DNA of 64,000 nucleotides from Alicyclobacillus mali (GCF_017329565.1 NZ_JAFMTT010000005.1); one strand, 5' to 3'; counted from the stretch's first letter, positions 26,471 to 35,474 are shown. The notes: a model not told the origin generated them from the sequence alone. A program made the numbers and translations.

Positions 26471-26914
26471 ATGCGGCATGCACATCCACATCACCCCCGC
26501 GGCTGGGAGGGCCATGGAGGCCATCACCGTGGTCACCGCGATCATCCTGGCGCCGACAGACCTTCTGGCCCCCAGACGTTCCGCCGCGGGCGCGCACTGC
26601 AGTTTCTCGAGTTCTTGAATGTTCGCCGCGCGACGCTTCTGCGCCAACTGGATCAGCCGGAATTCGCGGATTTGAGGCCGACGCTCCTTGGCGAACTGAA
26701 AGCCGTGGAAAGCGTGAGGGACGAATTCATGGCCATGTTCGATCTGTGGCCGGACACAGAGGTGACCGAACGCTCCGAACCAACGCTTGTGGCGCCAGCA
26801 AACAGCCCGCTGGACTTGGAGAATCCGGACGCCAACGACGCGGATACAAGCCATGACCATCAAACGGGGGCAGGGCATGAGGACAGAGATGATGCGAAGG
26901 AAGGCGGCGCGTGA
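26471..26914 (+). CDS. His-rich conserved hypothetical protein
   Basis: A 147-residue soluble protein in three parts. Residues 1-30 are dense in His and Gly (HAHPHHP, GHGGHHRGHRDH), a likely metal-binding tail. About 33-90 is a basic then helical segment (FRRGRALQFLEFLNVRRATL and a Leu/Glu-rich helix) that looks like a small folded domain. The last 50 residues are acidic and low-complexity. I do not recognise the family. A near-consensus promoter lies 44 nt upstream. The ATG has a weak GAAAGG 10 nt before it; an in-frame ATG at 26447 is an alternative start. Confidence 0.6.
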   Translation: MRHAHPHHPRGWEGHGGHHRGHRDHPGADRPSGPQTFRRGRALQFLEFLNVRRATLLRQLDQPEFADLRPTLLGELKAVESVRDEFMAMFDLWPDTEVTERSEPTLVAPANSPLDLENPDANDADTSHDHQTGAGHEDRDDAKEGGA

Positions 26915-27020
26915 GATTCGGCGAGGACGGCCGGGAATGAGCACGCGCATCCATCCCGTTCGCCGGCGCGACTCGCAACACCGCACTCCACCTGCTTCTT
27001 GCGTCCACGGATCGTCAGGC

Positions 27021-28286
27021 TCAGCGCCTGCGCTGAAAGGAGTTCGGGATGCAGAGCGCCTCGCGGTACTTCGCGATGGCGCGGCGCGAGAGCCTGCAGC
27101 CCTCGGAAGCCAGAAGATTCGCAATGGCCTGGTCAGACAAAGGGTTGGCCTTGTCTTCCGCTTGCACAATCTCGGCGAGGCGCGCTTTCGCCGCCTCCTG
27201 CGACCACCCCGGCGCCACCTCCACCGAAAATAGGCGCTCCATCGGAATCAGACCTTGGGGAGAACCGAGGATCTTGCCCTTGACGGCCCGACTCACCGTC
27301 GACTCGTGCACGCCGAGATCCTCAGCGATATCTGCCAGCCGAAGGGGGCGAATGGCCGCGGCGCCTCGCTCAAAATACCCTTCCTGACGCCTCACGAGCG
27401 CCTCTGCCACCCTCTGCAGCGTCAGGCGCCGGCGCTCGATGGCGCGCATCCACCAGGTGGCGCGAGCCACCCGGGCCGACACGAACTTCCGCACCTCCGC
27501 GTCTCCCTCGCGAAGCAACCGGCGATACGCCGGACGAAGTTCCAGGCGCGGGGCCGCCCACTCGGTGACCTCTATCACCCACTCGCCCTCCACCTTGTGC
27601 ACCAGGACGTCGGGGTGCAGTGGAACGACGGGATCGTCCGACGCTGCGCGAGCGGGCGCGGGCGTCAGGCGGCGGATGCGGCGCACGGCCTCCTCAACCT
27701 GCGCCACGGGCACCGACAGACTGGACGCAATGTCGGCGAAGCGACCTTCCGCGACGTCGCTCAGATGGCAGCGAATGATGGAAGCCATGATCGACTGCAT
27801 GGGCTGCCGCTCGTTCCGGAGTTGCAACAGGAGACAGGATGTGAGATCTTCCGCGCCGATGCCGGGTGGATCGCACGACTGGAGCGCGGCGAGCGCCGCT
27901 CGCGCTTGGTCTCGCGAAGCACCGAGGCGCCCGGCGATCACGTCGATGGGCTCGGCGAGGTAGCCGCGCTCGTCGAGATCGTCCGCCAGATAGAGCGCGA
28001 TGCGGAGCACCGGGGCCGGGAGCCCCATGAGCCGGAGCTCCTGCTTCAGCCGCTCCTCAAGCGGCTCGCGGCTCGCCACGCGCACCAGGGGATCCACATC
28101 GTCGGTGCGCATGGCGGCGGCAGGCCGTGGCCGCTCGAATCGGAACCACGGCTCTTCCTCCGCAAACCGCTCCAGCTCTGCGGCGAGATCGGCCGATGCC
28201 AGTTGCAAGACGCGAAGCGACAGTCGCATCTCCGCCGTGAGCCTGAGTTCCTGTTTCATGGAGAGCTCGAGACCGAGCGAATGCAT
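27021..28286 (-). CDS. rpoN: RNA polymerase sigma-54 factor
   Basis: A 421-residue sigma-54 (SigL of Bacilli). Region I is the Leu/Gln-rich start LELSMKQELRLTAEMRLSLRVLQL; a core-binding domain follows; the helix-turn-helix is near IAEDLGVHESTVSRAVKGK; and the RpoN box appears as RRAIAKYREAL at about 401-411 near the C-terminus. It directs RNA polymerase to -24/-12 promoters and needs an AAA+ activator. Its ATG shares one base with the TGA of the permease gene (TGATG), so the two are co-translated. Since the permease promoter is itself of the -24/-12 type, rpoN is probably at least partly under its own control. Confidence 0.95.
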   Translation of the reverse strand: MHSLGLELSMKQELRLTAEMRLSLRVLQLASADLAAELERFAEEEPWFRFERPRPAAAMRTDDVDPLVRVASREPLEERLKQELRLMGLPAPVLRIALYLADDLDERGYLAEPIDVIAGRLGASRDQARAALAALQSCDPPGIGAEDLTSCLLLQLRNERQPMQSIMASIIRCHLSDVAEGRFADIASSLSVPVAQVEEAVRRIRRLTPAPARAASDDPVVPLHPDVLVHKVEGEWVIEVTEWAAPRLELRPAYRRLLREGDAEVRKFVSARVARATWWMRAIERRRLTLQRVAEALVRRQEGYFERGAAAIRPLRLADIAEDLGVHESTVSRAVKGKILGSPQGLIPMERLFSVEVAPGWSQEAAKARLAEIVQAEDKANPLSDQAIANLLASEGCRLSRRAIAKYREALCIPNSFQRRR

Positions 28287-29674
28287 CACGACTTCGCCAT
28301 CCTCGGCTTGTAGATGAGATAGTAGCCCAACAACACGAGCACAATGATGGGAACGCCGGCGTAAATGGCGACCCGCTGGCCCGGGATAAAGAGCAGGCTG
28401 ACCGCGATGGCGAGGTTCAGCACCACGCCGAGAATCGGCACCACCGGGTAACCGGGCGTGCGGTACGCGAGCTTCGACACATCGCCGCCGTCGCGCACGT
28501 ACTTGCGCCGGAAGCCGATCTGCGAGGCGCAGATGATGGCCCACGACAGCACGGCGATGAGCCCAATGCCGGAGACAATCCACAGGTACAGCGTATTCGG
28601 CGAGACGTCGTACAACCACAGGGACAGCGTGCCGACGACGAGCGTCACGATGACCGACCACACCGGCACCTTCTGCTTGGAGAGATGCGTCAAAAACCGC
28701 GGCGCCATGCCGTCCAGCGCCATGGACCAGAGCAGCCGCGACGAGGCGTACGTCCAGGACGATCCGGCCGACAGCGCCGACGTGATCACGATGAGGTCCA
28801 TGATGAGGTGCGCGGACGGAATCCCCGCGACTTGGAAGATGGTCGCGAACGGGCTGTCGTTTACGCCCGCCTTCTGCCAAGGAATGATGCCGACGAGAAC
28901 GATCATCGAGATGACGTAGAACAGAAGGATGCGCACGCTCGTGGTTCGCACGGCCCTCGGCACCGACTTCGCCGGGTCCTTGCTCTCGCCCGCGGCAATG
29001 CCGATGAGCTCAGTGCCGCTGTACGCGAAGCTGACGGGCACGAGCGCGAGGAACACGGCACCGAGCCCATGCGGGAAGAGCCCGCCCTGCCCCGTGTAGT
29101 TGTGCAATCCAATCGCCGGGTGACCCGTGAGGCCGAACAGCGCAAGCACGCCCGCGACGCACGCCGCGATGATGCCGATGACCTTGATGCTCGCAAACCA
29201 GAATTCGCTCTCGCCGTACACCCCGACCCGCGTAAGATTGAGGGCGAGATAGATGGCGGCGAAAATCGCGTACCAGACCACGTCCGGCACGTGCGGCAGA
29301 TACTGATGAATGATGATGTCCGCGGCAATCCACTCGCCGCCGATGGTGAACGCGCCGTTCAGCCAATACAGCCAAGCGCTCAAAAAGCCAATGGATGGAC
29401 TGATAAATTCCTGCGCGTACGTCTTGAACGATCCCGCCACCGGCATGGCCGTCGCCAGTTCGCCGAGGCACATCATGACGATGGCCACGATCACGCCGCC
29501 GAGCACGTACGCCAGCACGGCACCGCCCGGCCCTGCCTGATTCACCGTGTAGCCGGAGCTCAGGAACAGCCCCGTCCCGATGACCCCTCCGATGGAAATC
29601 ATGAACATGTGGCGCGCCTGCATCCCACGGCGCAGCTTCGATTCTTTCTCCAAAATGTCGTCCAACTGCTTCAT
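28286..29674 (-). CDS. Amino-acid permease (APC superfamily, RocE-like)
   Basis: A 462-residue APC-family permease with about 12 helices. The first helix carries the IGGVIGTGLFLSSG signature, and SFAYSGTELIGIAAGES marks the sixth to seventh helix region used in amino-acid binding in LysP/RocE-type carriers. Between the RocR-type activator and rpoN, with a -24/-12 promoter upstream, import of arginine, ornithine or a related amino acid is the likely role. The ATG at 29674 is used (12-13 nt after GAGGAG); an upstream TTG gives a 12-residue longer form. The gene ends in TGATG with rpoN. Confidence 0.85.
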   Translation of the reverse strand: MKQLDDILEKESKLRRGMQARHMFMISIGGVIGTGLFLSSGYTVNQAGPGGAVLAYVLGGVIVAIVMMCLGELATAMPVAGSFKTYAQEFISPSIGFLSAWLYWLNGAFTIGGEWIAADIIIHQYLPHVPDVVWYAIFAAIYLALNLTRVGVYGESEFWFASIKVIGIIAACVAGVLALFGLTGHPAIGLHNYTGQGGLFPHGLGAVFLALVPVSFAYSGTELIGIAAGESKDPAKSVPRAVRTTSVRILLFYVISMIVLVGIIPWQKAGVNDSPFATIFQVAGIPSAHLIMDLIVITSALSAGSSWTYASSRLLWSMALDGMAPRFLTHLSKQKVPVWSVIVTLVVGTLSLWLYDVSPNTLYLWIVSGIGLIAVLSWAIICASQIGFRRKYVRDGGDVSKLAYRTPGYPVVPILGVVLNLAIAVSLLFIPGQRVAIYAGVPIIVLVLLGYYLIYKPRMAKS

Positions 29675-29752
29675 GCGCGACGTCGTCTCTCCTCGTCTGG
29701 CTCGCGACAACGCTTACACGTGCGGCCGCGGCGTGTTTGACTCCCGTAGTGT

Positions 29753-29768
29753 AGCAAATCTTGTGCCA
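29753..29768 (-). promoter_or_regulatory. Sigma-54 promoter of the permease-rpoN operon
   Basis: Minus-strand TGGCAC-AAGAT-TTGCT is a perfect -24/-12 element, about 80 nt before the permease start. It differs from the rocA promoter only in the 5-nt spacer. Confidence 0.88.
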
Positions 29769-29886
29769 AGCGCGCGACGCCCCTGATGTTGCACGGCGTC
29801 TTGCCTGACGCTCGGGTTCGGCAAGCATGGAGGCGCCACACGGGTACCACGTCAGGGTGCCATCCTGTTTGGCAGTGCCCATCTGC

Positions 29887-29921
29887 TTTGCAGGCGGAAC
29901 AAGCGCTTGCTTCGATGCAAA
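29887..29921. promoter_or_regulatory. Candidate RocR enhancer upstream of the permease-rpoN promoter
   Basis: A nested palindrome: TTTGCA (29887-29892) and TGCAAA (29916-29921) flank the perfect CAAGCGCTTG (29900-29909). It lies about 120-150 bp upstream of the -24 element, between the promoter and the end of the activator gene, the normal place for a sigma-54 upstream activating site. Confidence 0.5.
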
Positions 29922-29950
29922 CGGCCCACACCTTTCTGCATGTGCATGCA

Positions 29951-31426
29951 TCAGGAGCGATATTGAGCTGGATCCACGCCCACCTCGCGCAGCCAGTACT
30001 GCAGGTTCTGGCGGGACATGCAGAGCCTTCGCGCCGCCTCCGAGACGTTCCCGTTCGTCTCTTCTAGCGCCGCCTGCAGCAACGTGCGCACATGATCTCG
30101 AATGAGCTGGTGAAACGACGTCCGCGCCTGCGGGGTGCCACCCAACCCGCGGCCTGGTACGTCACTTTGCGGCGGATGGGCAGCGGCATCGCCGCTCACT
30201 TCGGGGGCGCTCGCCGCGCTCCCCACCATCTCGCCGAGCGCCTGTTCCAGTCTGCGGCGCACGTGCCCCGGCAGATGCTGAAACCCTATCTTCGCCTCAT
30301 CCTCCATGAGGTTCATGGCGCCTTCAATCACGTGCTCCAGCTCGCGCACGTTGCCAGGCCAGTCGTACGCCATGAACGCCTCCATGAGCTTCGGCTCGCA
30401 GCCTTCCGCGCGGAGCCCGAACGCGCCGTTCAACCGGCGGATGAAATGCGAGACAAGCGGCGGAATGTCCTCGCGGCGGGATCGCAGAGGGGGCACCGTG
30501 AGCGTCACGACACTCAGGCGATAAAACAGGTCCGGGCGAAGCCGGCCTTCGCGGATGGCCCGACCCGGCTCCTCGTTCATCGTGGCGAGGATACGCACAT
30601 CCACGGGGCGATCCTTTAGATCTCCCACGCGGCGCACCACGCGCTCCTGGAGCACGCGCAGCAACTTGGCCTGGAGCGGCGCCGACATGGCGTTCAGCTC
30701 GTCCAGAAGAAGCGTGCCCCCGTTTGCCTGCTCGATGAGCCCCGGCCGATCCACCGCGCCCGTGAACGCCCCGCGCGCTGTGCCAAACAAGATGCCCTCG
30801 ACGAGCGTGTCCGGAATGGCGGCGAGATTCTGCGACACAAATGGCCCTTCGCGCCTCGGACTGGCCGCATGGATGCCCTGCGCCAGAAGCTCCTTGCCCG
30901 TGCCCGTCTCGCCGACGATGAGCACCGACGAGTCCGTGCGCGCGGCGCGCCGCGCCTGTTCCAAGACCTCGCGCATCGCGAGGCTCTCCGCGATGATGGA
31001 CGCGAACGTGTAGCGCACGCCCGCCTGGCCAAACGCCGTGCTCCTCAACTGCTCGACGCTCGTCACATCGCGGGCAATCTCGACCGCGCCCACAATCCTC
31101 CCGCCGGCAAGCACGGGAAACGTCCGATTCACGGTGGTGATGGCCTGCCCGCGCCGGTTGAAGTAGGTCTGGCGCACATCGTCGCGCCGCACGCCGCGCC
31201 GCACGGCTTCAAGCAGCGTGCTCCCCGCGGCGTCCGGAAACGAGAACACGTCGTCGATCCGCCTGCCCAGCACGTCCTCCCGCGCCATCGCCTCAATGTC
31301 CGCCATCTTGCGGTTGTAAAACACGGTGACGCCCGCCGCATCCACCACGTGCACGCCCTCGTCCAGGGCATCGAGCGCCGCCTCCAACAAGCTGCGGCGA
31401 GCATCTGCGTCATCCAGCAACTGCAT
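29951..31426 (-). CDS. rocR: Sigma-54-dependent activator of arginine catabolism, RocR-type
   Basis: A 491-residue enhancer-binding protein. N-terminal PAS sensor (about 10-125), AAA+ domain with Walker A GETGTGKE (172-179), the sigma-54-contacting GAFTGA loop (219-224), Walker B LLLDEL and a Fis-type helix-turn-helix at the C-terminus (NVSEAARRLCMSRQNLQYWL). RocR of Bacillus senses ornithine or citrulline and drives the roc operons. Here it lies between two -24/-12 promoters (permease-rpoN behind it, rocADF divergent), which fits that role. The ATG follows GGAGAGGAGG by 6 nt. Confidence 0.9.
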   Translation of the reverse strand: MQLLDDADARRSLLEAALDALDEGVHVVDAAGVTVFYNRKMADIEAMAREDVLGRRIDDVFSFPDAAGSTLLEAVRRGVRRDDVRQTYFNRRGQAITTVNRTFPVLAGGRIVGAVEIARDVTSVEQLRSTAFGQAGVRYTFASIIAESLAMREVLEQARRAARTDSSVLIVGETGTGKELLAQGIHAASPRREGPFVSQNLAAIPDTLVEGILFGTARGAFTGAVDRPGLIEQANGGTLLLDELNAMSAPLQAKLLRVLQERVVRRVGDLKDRPVDVRILATMNEEPGRAIREGRLRPDLFYRLSVVTLTVPPLRSRREDIPPLVSHFIRRLNGAFGLRAEGCEPKLMEAFMAYDWPGNVRELEHVIEGAMNLMEDEAKIGFQHLPGHVRRRLEQALGEMVGSAASAPEVSGDAAAHPPQSDVPGRGLGGTPQARTSFHQLIRDHVRTLLQAALEETNGNVSEAARRLCMSRQNLQYWLREVGVDPAQYRS

Positions 31427-31505
31427 GGACCGCCTCCTCTCCGCATGTTCCAGCCTCGCTTGCATCAATATACAAAGAGCCATTTCGCGCCTGCCGGGAT
31501 CGGCA

Positions 31506-31553
31506 TGCAAGCCTAGTTTGCAGCTCAAGGTCGAAAAGCGCAAGGCCCGCTTT
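31506..31553. promoter_or_regulatory. Candidate RocR enhancer sites upstream of rocA
   Basis: Two inverted repeats: TGCAA-N7-TTGCA (31506-31522) and AAAGCG-N7-CGCTTT (31535-31553). Both lie 45-95 bp upstream of the rocA -24 element. The first shares its TGCAA/TTGCA arms with the palindrome near the permease promoter. Confidence 0.5.
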
Positions 31554-31598
31554 CGCATGCCCTGCTGCGCCGATGGCCCTTCATCCGCGCTGGCCATT

Positions 31599-31614
31599 TG
31601 GCACAAAGTTTGCT
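31599..31614 (+). promoter_or_regulatory. Sigma-54 promoter of rocADF
   Basis: TGGCAC-AAAGT-TTGCT is a perfect -24/-12 element, 71 nt before the rocA start. Confidence 0.9.
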
Positions 31615-31684
31615 TCGATAGTACTCGTAGAGCCTGCGCGGACTCTGGCCCTACGCATCACACGCTCGTGAAGGAGGCCACACG

Positions 31685-33235
31685 ATGATTCCGTATCGCC
31701 CAGAACCTTTGACAGACTTCCACAACCCGGCCAACCAGGAGGCGTTCGCCGCGGCGCTCGCCAAGGTCGAACAGGAACTCGGCCGGACGTATCCGCTCAT
31801 CATCGGCGGCAAGCGCGTGGATACGGGCCGCTACATTGAGTCCATCAACCCTTCCAGGAAGGCGGAGGTCATCGGCCGGGTCGCCATGGCCGGCCAGGAC
31901 GAGATCGAGCAGGCGCTCGAAGCCGCCTGGGAGGCCTACCGGACCTGGTCGCGCATGCCGGTCATCGAGCGGGCCGCGCTGCTCTTCAAGACCGCGGCCA
32001 TCATCCGCCGGAGAAAGCATGAGTTCTCGGCCTGGATGCTGCTCGAGGCTGGCAAGAGCCGCGCGGAGGCCGACGCGGACACCGCCGAGGCCATCGACTT
32101 TCTGGAATACTACGGCCGGCAGATGATCGATCTCGCCCGCCGGGCCGACGACCTTCTCACACCCATCTCGGGCGAGGACAGCCACATCGAATACATCCCG
32201 CTCGGCGTGGGCGCCATCATCCCGCCGTGGAACTTCCCGCTCGCCATCGTGACGGGCATGACCGTGTCGGCCGTCGTCGCGGGCAACACCGTCCTCCTGA
32301 AGCCCGCCATCCAGACGCCCGTCATCGCCTACAAGCTGATGGAGGCGCTCGAAGAGGCCGGCATGCCGCCCGGCGTGGTCAACTTTGTCCCGGGCGATCC
32401 GGCCGAGATGGGCGACTTCATGGTCGGCCACAAGGATGTGCGGTTCATCTCCTTCACCGGCTCGAAGCAGGTCGGCCTGCATCTGAATGAGCTGGCCGCC
32501 AAGCGCATCCCCGGCCAGCGCTGGATCAAGCGGTTCATCGCCGAGATGGGCGGCAAGGACGCCATCGTCGTGGACGAGGGCTACGACGTCCAGGCGGCCG
32601 CGCAGATCATCGCCCAGTCCGCCTTCGGCTTCTCCGGCCAGAAGTGCTCGGCGTGCTCGCGCGTCATCGCGCACGAGTCGCTCTACGATGAACTCGTCGA
32701 TCGCGTCGCCGAGATCGCGAAGGCGTTTAAGGTGGGCGACGTGCGCGACGCGAGCGTCGGCACGGGGCCGGTCGTCGATCAGAAGGCGTTCGAGAAGGTG
32801 ACCACCTACATCGAGATTGGGCGCGGCGAAGGGCGGCTCGTGGCGGGCGGCACGGCGTCGAACGAGACCGGCTTCTTCATCCAGCCGACGGTGTTCGCGG
32901 ACGTGAAGCCAGACGCGCGGATCATGCAGGAGGAGATCTTCGGCCCGGTGGTGGCAATCACAAAGGTGAAGTCGTTCGAGGAGGCCATCAACGTGGCCAA
33001 CGGCACGGACTTCGGCCTCACCGGTTCCGTCCTGTCGACGAACCGCGAGCACCTGGCCTACGCGCGCCATCACTTCCACGTCGGCAACCTGTACTTCAAC
33101 CGCAAGTGCACGGGCGCCATCGTCGGCGTGCACCCGTTCGGCGGGTTCAACATGTCCGGCACCGATTCGAAGGCGGGCGGCCCGGATTACCTGCTCCTCT
33201 TCACGCAGATGAAGAGCGTGTCGGAGCTTCTGTGA
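31685..33235 (+). CDS. rocA: L-glutamate gamma-semialdehyde (1-pyrroline-5-carboxylate) dehydrogenase
   Basis: A 516-residue ALDH-superfamily enzyme oxidising glutamate semialdehyde to glutamate with NAD. Catalytic features: PWNFP (181-185), Glu287 (AEMGGKD) and Cys321 (GQKCSACSR), with the C-terminal FGGFNMSGTDSKAGGPDYL that is specific to the RocA/PutC group. Length matches the Bacillus enzyme. The ATG follows AAGGAGG by 7 nt. It is the first gene of rocADF, transcribed from the -24/-12 promoter; the last product of arginase and ornithine aminotransferase feeds it. Confidence 0.95.
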   Translation: MIPYRPEPLTDFHNPANQEAFAAALAKVEQELGRTYPLIIGGKRVDTGRYIESINPSRKAEVIGRVAMAGQDEIEQALEAAWEAYRTWSRMPVIERAALLFKTAAIIRRRKHEFSAWMLLEAGKSRAEADADTAEAIDFLEYYGRQMIDLARRADDLLTPISGEDSHIEYIPLGVGAIIPPWNFPLAIVTGMTVSAVVAGNTVLLKPAIQTPVIAYKLMEALEEAGMPPGVVNFVPGDPAEMGDFMVGHKDVRFISFTGSKQVGLHLNELAAKRIPGQRWIKRFIAEMGGKDAIVVDEGYDVQAAAQIIAQSAFGFSGQKCSACSRVIAHESLYDELVDRVAEIAKAFKVGDVRDASVGTGPVVDQKAFEKVTTYIEIGRGEGRLVAGGTASNETGFFIQPTVFADVKPDARIMQEEIFGPVVAITKVKSFEEAINVANGTDFGLTGSVLSTNREHLAYARHHFHVGNLYFNRKCTGAIVGVHPFGGFNMSGTDSKAGGPDYLLLFTQMKSVSELL

Positions 33236-33243
33236 CGGAATTC

Positions 33244-33263
33244 GGCGGGCGGTTTCGCCCGCC
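33244..33263 (+). repeat. GC-rich hairpin between rocA and rocD
   Basis: A perfect 8-bp stem (33244-33251 with 33256-33263) and GTTT loop, directly after the rocA stop. There is no T-tract, so it may pause polymerase or protect the upstream mRNA rather than terminate. Confidence 0.5.
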
Positions 33264-33279
33264 TGTTGAGGTGAATCGC

Positions 33280-34491
33280 ATGGCGACACAGGTGACGAGC
33301 CGCGAGGCCCTGCGGCTCGAAGAGCAATATGGCGCAAAAAACTACCACCCGCTTCCCGTGGTGCTCGTCAAGGGCGAAGGCGTGTGGGTGTGGGACGCGG
33401 AGGGCAACCGCTACCTCGACATGCTGAGCGCGTATTCGGCCCTCAACCAGGGTCACCGCCATCCGCGCATCACCCAGGCGCTCAAGGATCAGGCGGACGC
33501 CATCACGCTCACCTCGCGCGCGTTTTACAACGACAAGCTCGGCCAGCTTTACGAGCGCATCACGAGGCTCACGCACAAGGACATGGTGTTGCCGATGAAC
33601 ACGGGCGCCGAGGCGGTGGAGACGGCCATCAAGGCGGTCCGGCGCTACGCGTACGACGTCAAGGGCGTGCCGACGGATCAGGCCGAGATCATCGTGGCCG
33701 AACACAACTTCCACGGCAGGACCACGACCATCATCTCGTTCTCGAGCGATCCGGAATACCAGCGCGGCTTCGGCCCACTCACACCCGGCTTCCGCATCAT
33801 TCCGTACGGGGACATCGAGGCGCTGAAGCAGGCCATCACGGAGAACACCGCGGCGTTTCTCGTGGAGCCCATTCAGGGCGAGGCAGGCATCGTCGTGCCG
33901 CCTGCAGGCTACCTGCGAGAGGCGTACGACGTGTGCCGTCAGCACGGCGTGCTGTTTGTGGCGGATGAGATTCAGACGGGCCTCGGCCGCACCGGCCAGA
34001 TGTTCGCGTGCGACTGGGAAGGCGTCGTGCCGGACGTTTACATCCTCGGCAAGGCGCTCGGCGGCGGCGTGTTCCCCGTGTCCGCCGTGGCGGCAAACCG
34101 GGACATTCTCGGCGTGTTCGAACCCGGATCGCACGGGTCCACGTTCGGCGGCAATCCGCTCGGCGCGGCGGTGGCCATCGCGGCGCTCGACGTGATCGTC
34201 GAGGAAAAGCTGCCGGAGAAATCGCGCGCGCTCGGCGAGAAATTCCTCGGTTGGCTTCGCGAGCTCAAGCACCCCGCCATCAAGGAAGTGCGCGGCAGGG
34301 GACTCTTCATCGGCGTGGAGCTTCACGAGAAGGCGCGGCCGTACTGCGAGCGGCTGAAAGAGGCGGGGCTCTTGTGCAAAGAGACGCACGAAAACACGAT
34401 TCGCTTCGCACCGCCCCTCGTCATCACGGAAGACGAACTGGCGTGGGCGTTTGAGCAGATCCGAGGCGTCTTCGCGGAAGAGGCGCGCTAG
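33280..34491 (+). CDS. rocD: Ornithine--oxo-acid aminotransferase
   Basis: A 403-residue class III PLP aminotransferase converting ornithine and 2-oxoglutarate to glutamate semialdehyde and glutamate. Key stretches: NTGAEAVETAIK, EHNFHGRT, EPIQGEAGI, ADEIQTGLGRTG and the PLP-binding Lys258 in LGKALGGG. The RTGQMFACDWEG segment and overall length are those of ornithine aminotransferase. The ATG follows GAGGTG by 6 nt. Open frame further upstream overlaps rocA and is not coding. Confidence 0.95.
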   Translation: MATQVTSREALRLEEQYGAKNYHPLPVVLVKGEGVWVWDAEGNRYLDMLSAYSALNQGHRHPRITQALKDQADAITLTSRAFYNDKLGQLYERITRLTHKDMVLPMNTGAEAVETAIKAVRRYAYDVKGVPTDQAEIIVAEHNFHGRTTTIISFSSDPEYQRGFGPLTPGFRIIPYGDIEALKQAITENTAAFLVEPIQGEAGIVVPPAGYLREAYDVCRQHGVLFVADEIQTGLGRTGQMFACDWEGVVPDVYILGKALGGGVFPVSAVAANRDILGVFEPGSHGSTFGGNPLGAAVAIAALDVIVEEKLPEKSRALGEKFLGWLRELKHPAIKEVRGRGLFIGVELHEKARPYCERLKEAGLLCKETHENTIRFAPPLVITEDELAWAFEQIRGVFAEEAR

Positions 34492-34506
34492 AAAGCAGGG
34501 AGAGGC

Positions 34507-35403
34507 ATGAAGGACATTCATATCATCGGCGTCCCGTCCGACTACGGCCAGAACCGCCGCGGCGTGGACATGGGCCCGAGCGCCATCCGCTACGCGGGGC
34601 TGAAGGAGAAGCTTGAGCGGCTCGGCTATGAGGTGTCCGATCTCGGCGACGTGCCGGTACCGACGCCGGAGACGAGGCGGATTGAGCACCAGAAGCTGAA
34701 GTACCTGCGCGAGGTGGTCTCGGTCAGCGAGGCGCTCTGCCAGAAGGTGGAGGGCGTGCTCAAGGGCGGTCACACGCCCGTCATTCTGGGTGGCGATCAC
34801 TCCATCGCCATCGGGAGCCTGGCGGGCATCGCGCGCGCAGGACAGCCGTTTGGCGTCATTTGGTTTGACGCGCACGGCGACATGAACACGGACGAGACGA
34901 CGCCCTCGGGCAACATCCACGGCATGCCGCTCGCCGCGAGCCTCGGCCTTGGCCACGAGGCGCTGACCGGCATCGGCGGGATCCGGCCGAAGGTGAGGCC
35001 GGAGAACGTGGTGCTCGTCGGCGCGCGGTCCATCGATCCGGAGGAGCGCGAGCTGATTCGCCAATCCGGCATTCACGTGTTCAGCATGCAGGACGTCGAT
35101 CGGCGCGGTATGGACGCGGTCATGCAGGAGGCCATCCGCATCGCGTCCGACGGCACGCGCGGCATCCACCTGAGTCTCGATCTCGACGCCCTCGATCCCA
35201 TGTTCGCCCCGGGCGTCGGCACGCCGGTCAACGGCGGCTTCACCTACCGCGAGGGCCATCTCGCCATGGAGCTGTTGGCCGCGAGCGGCAAGCTGCTGTC
35301 GGTCGACGTCGTCGAGGTGAACCCCATTTTGGATCACCGGAACCAGACGGGCCGTATGGCCGTGGAACTCTTGGAATCGCTGTTCGGCAAGCGCGTGATG
35401 TGA
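34507..35403 (+). CDS. rocF: Arginase
   Basis: A 298-residue ureohydrolase that splits arginine to ornithine and urea with a binuclear Mn centre. All three metal signatures are intact: GGDHS (95-99), DAHGDMNT (121-128) and SLDLDALDP (223-231). The SGNIHGMPLA stretch supports arginase over agmatinase. It follows rocD by 15 nt with AGGGAGAGG before the ATG and is the last gene of the operon. I see no urease or rocB-type gene in the window. Confidence 0.95.
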   Translation: MKDIHIIGVPSDYGQNRRGVDMGPSAIRYAGLKEKLERLGYEVSDLGDVPVPTPETRRIEHQKLKYLREVVSVSEALCQKVEGVLKGGHTPVILGGDHSIAIGSLAGIARAGQPFGVIWFDAHGDMNTDETTPSGNIHGMPLAASLGLGHEALTGIGGIRPKVRPENVVLVGARSIDPEERELIRQSGIHVFSMQDVDRRGMDAVMQEAIRIASDGTRGIHLSLDLDALDPMFAPGVGTPVNGGFTYREGHLAMELLAASGKLLSVDVVEVNPILDHRNQTGRMAVELLESLFGKRVM

Positions 35404-35406
35404 AAC

Positions 35407-35446
35407 AAAACAGGGGTGCCCCGCGGTGCGGAGTCACCCCTGTTTT
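35407..35446 (+). terminator. Intrinsic terminator of rocADF
   Basis: A perfect 12-bp stem (35407-35418 with 35435-35446) whose 3' arm ends in TTTT, right after the arginase stop. Symmetric A/T ends make it usable from the opposite strand too. Confidence 0.88.
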
Positions 35447-35474
35447 GCATCGCCCTGCGCAGAAGACCAAGACT

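Noticed and set aside
31658..35337. Two long minus-strand open frames (559 and 716 codons) antisense to rocA, rocD and rocF
   Set aside because: They mirror the coding periodicity of the roc genes, lack ribosome sites and any recognisable domain.
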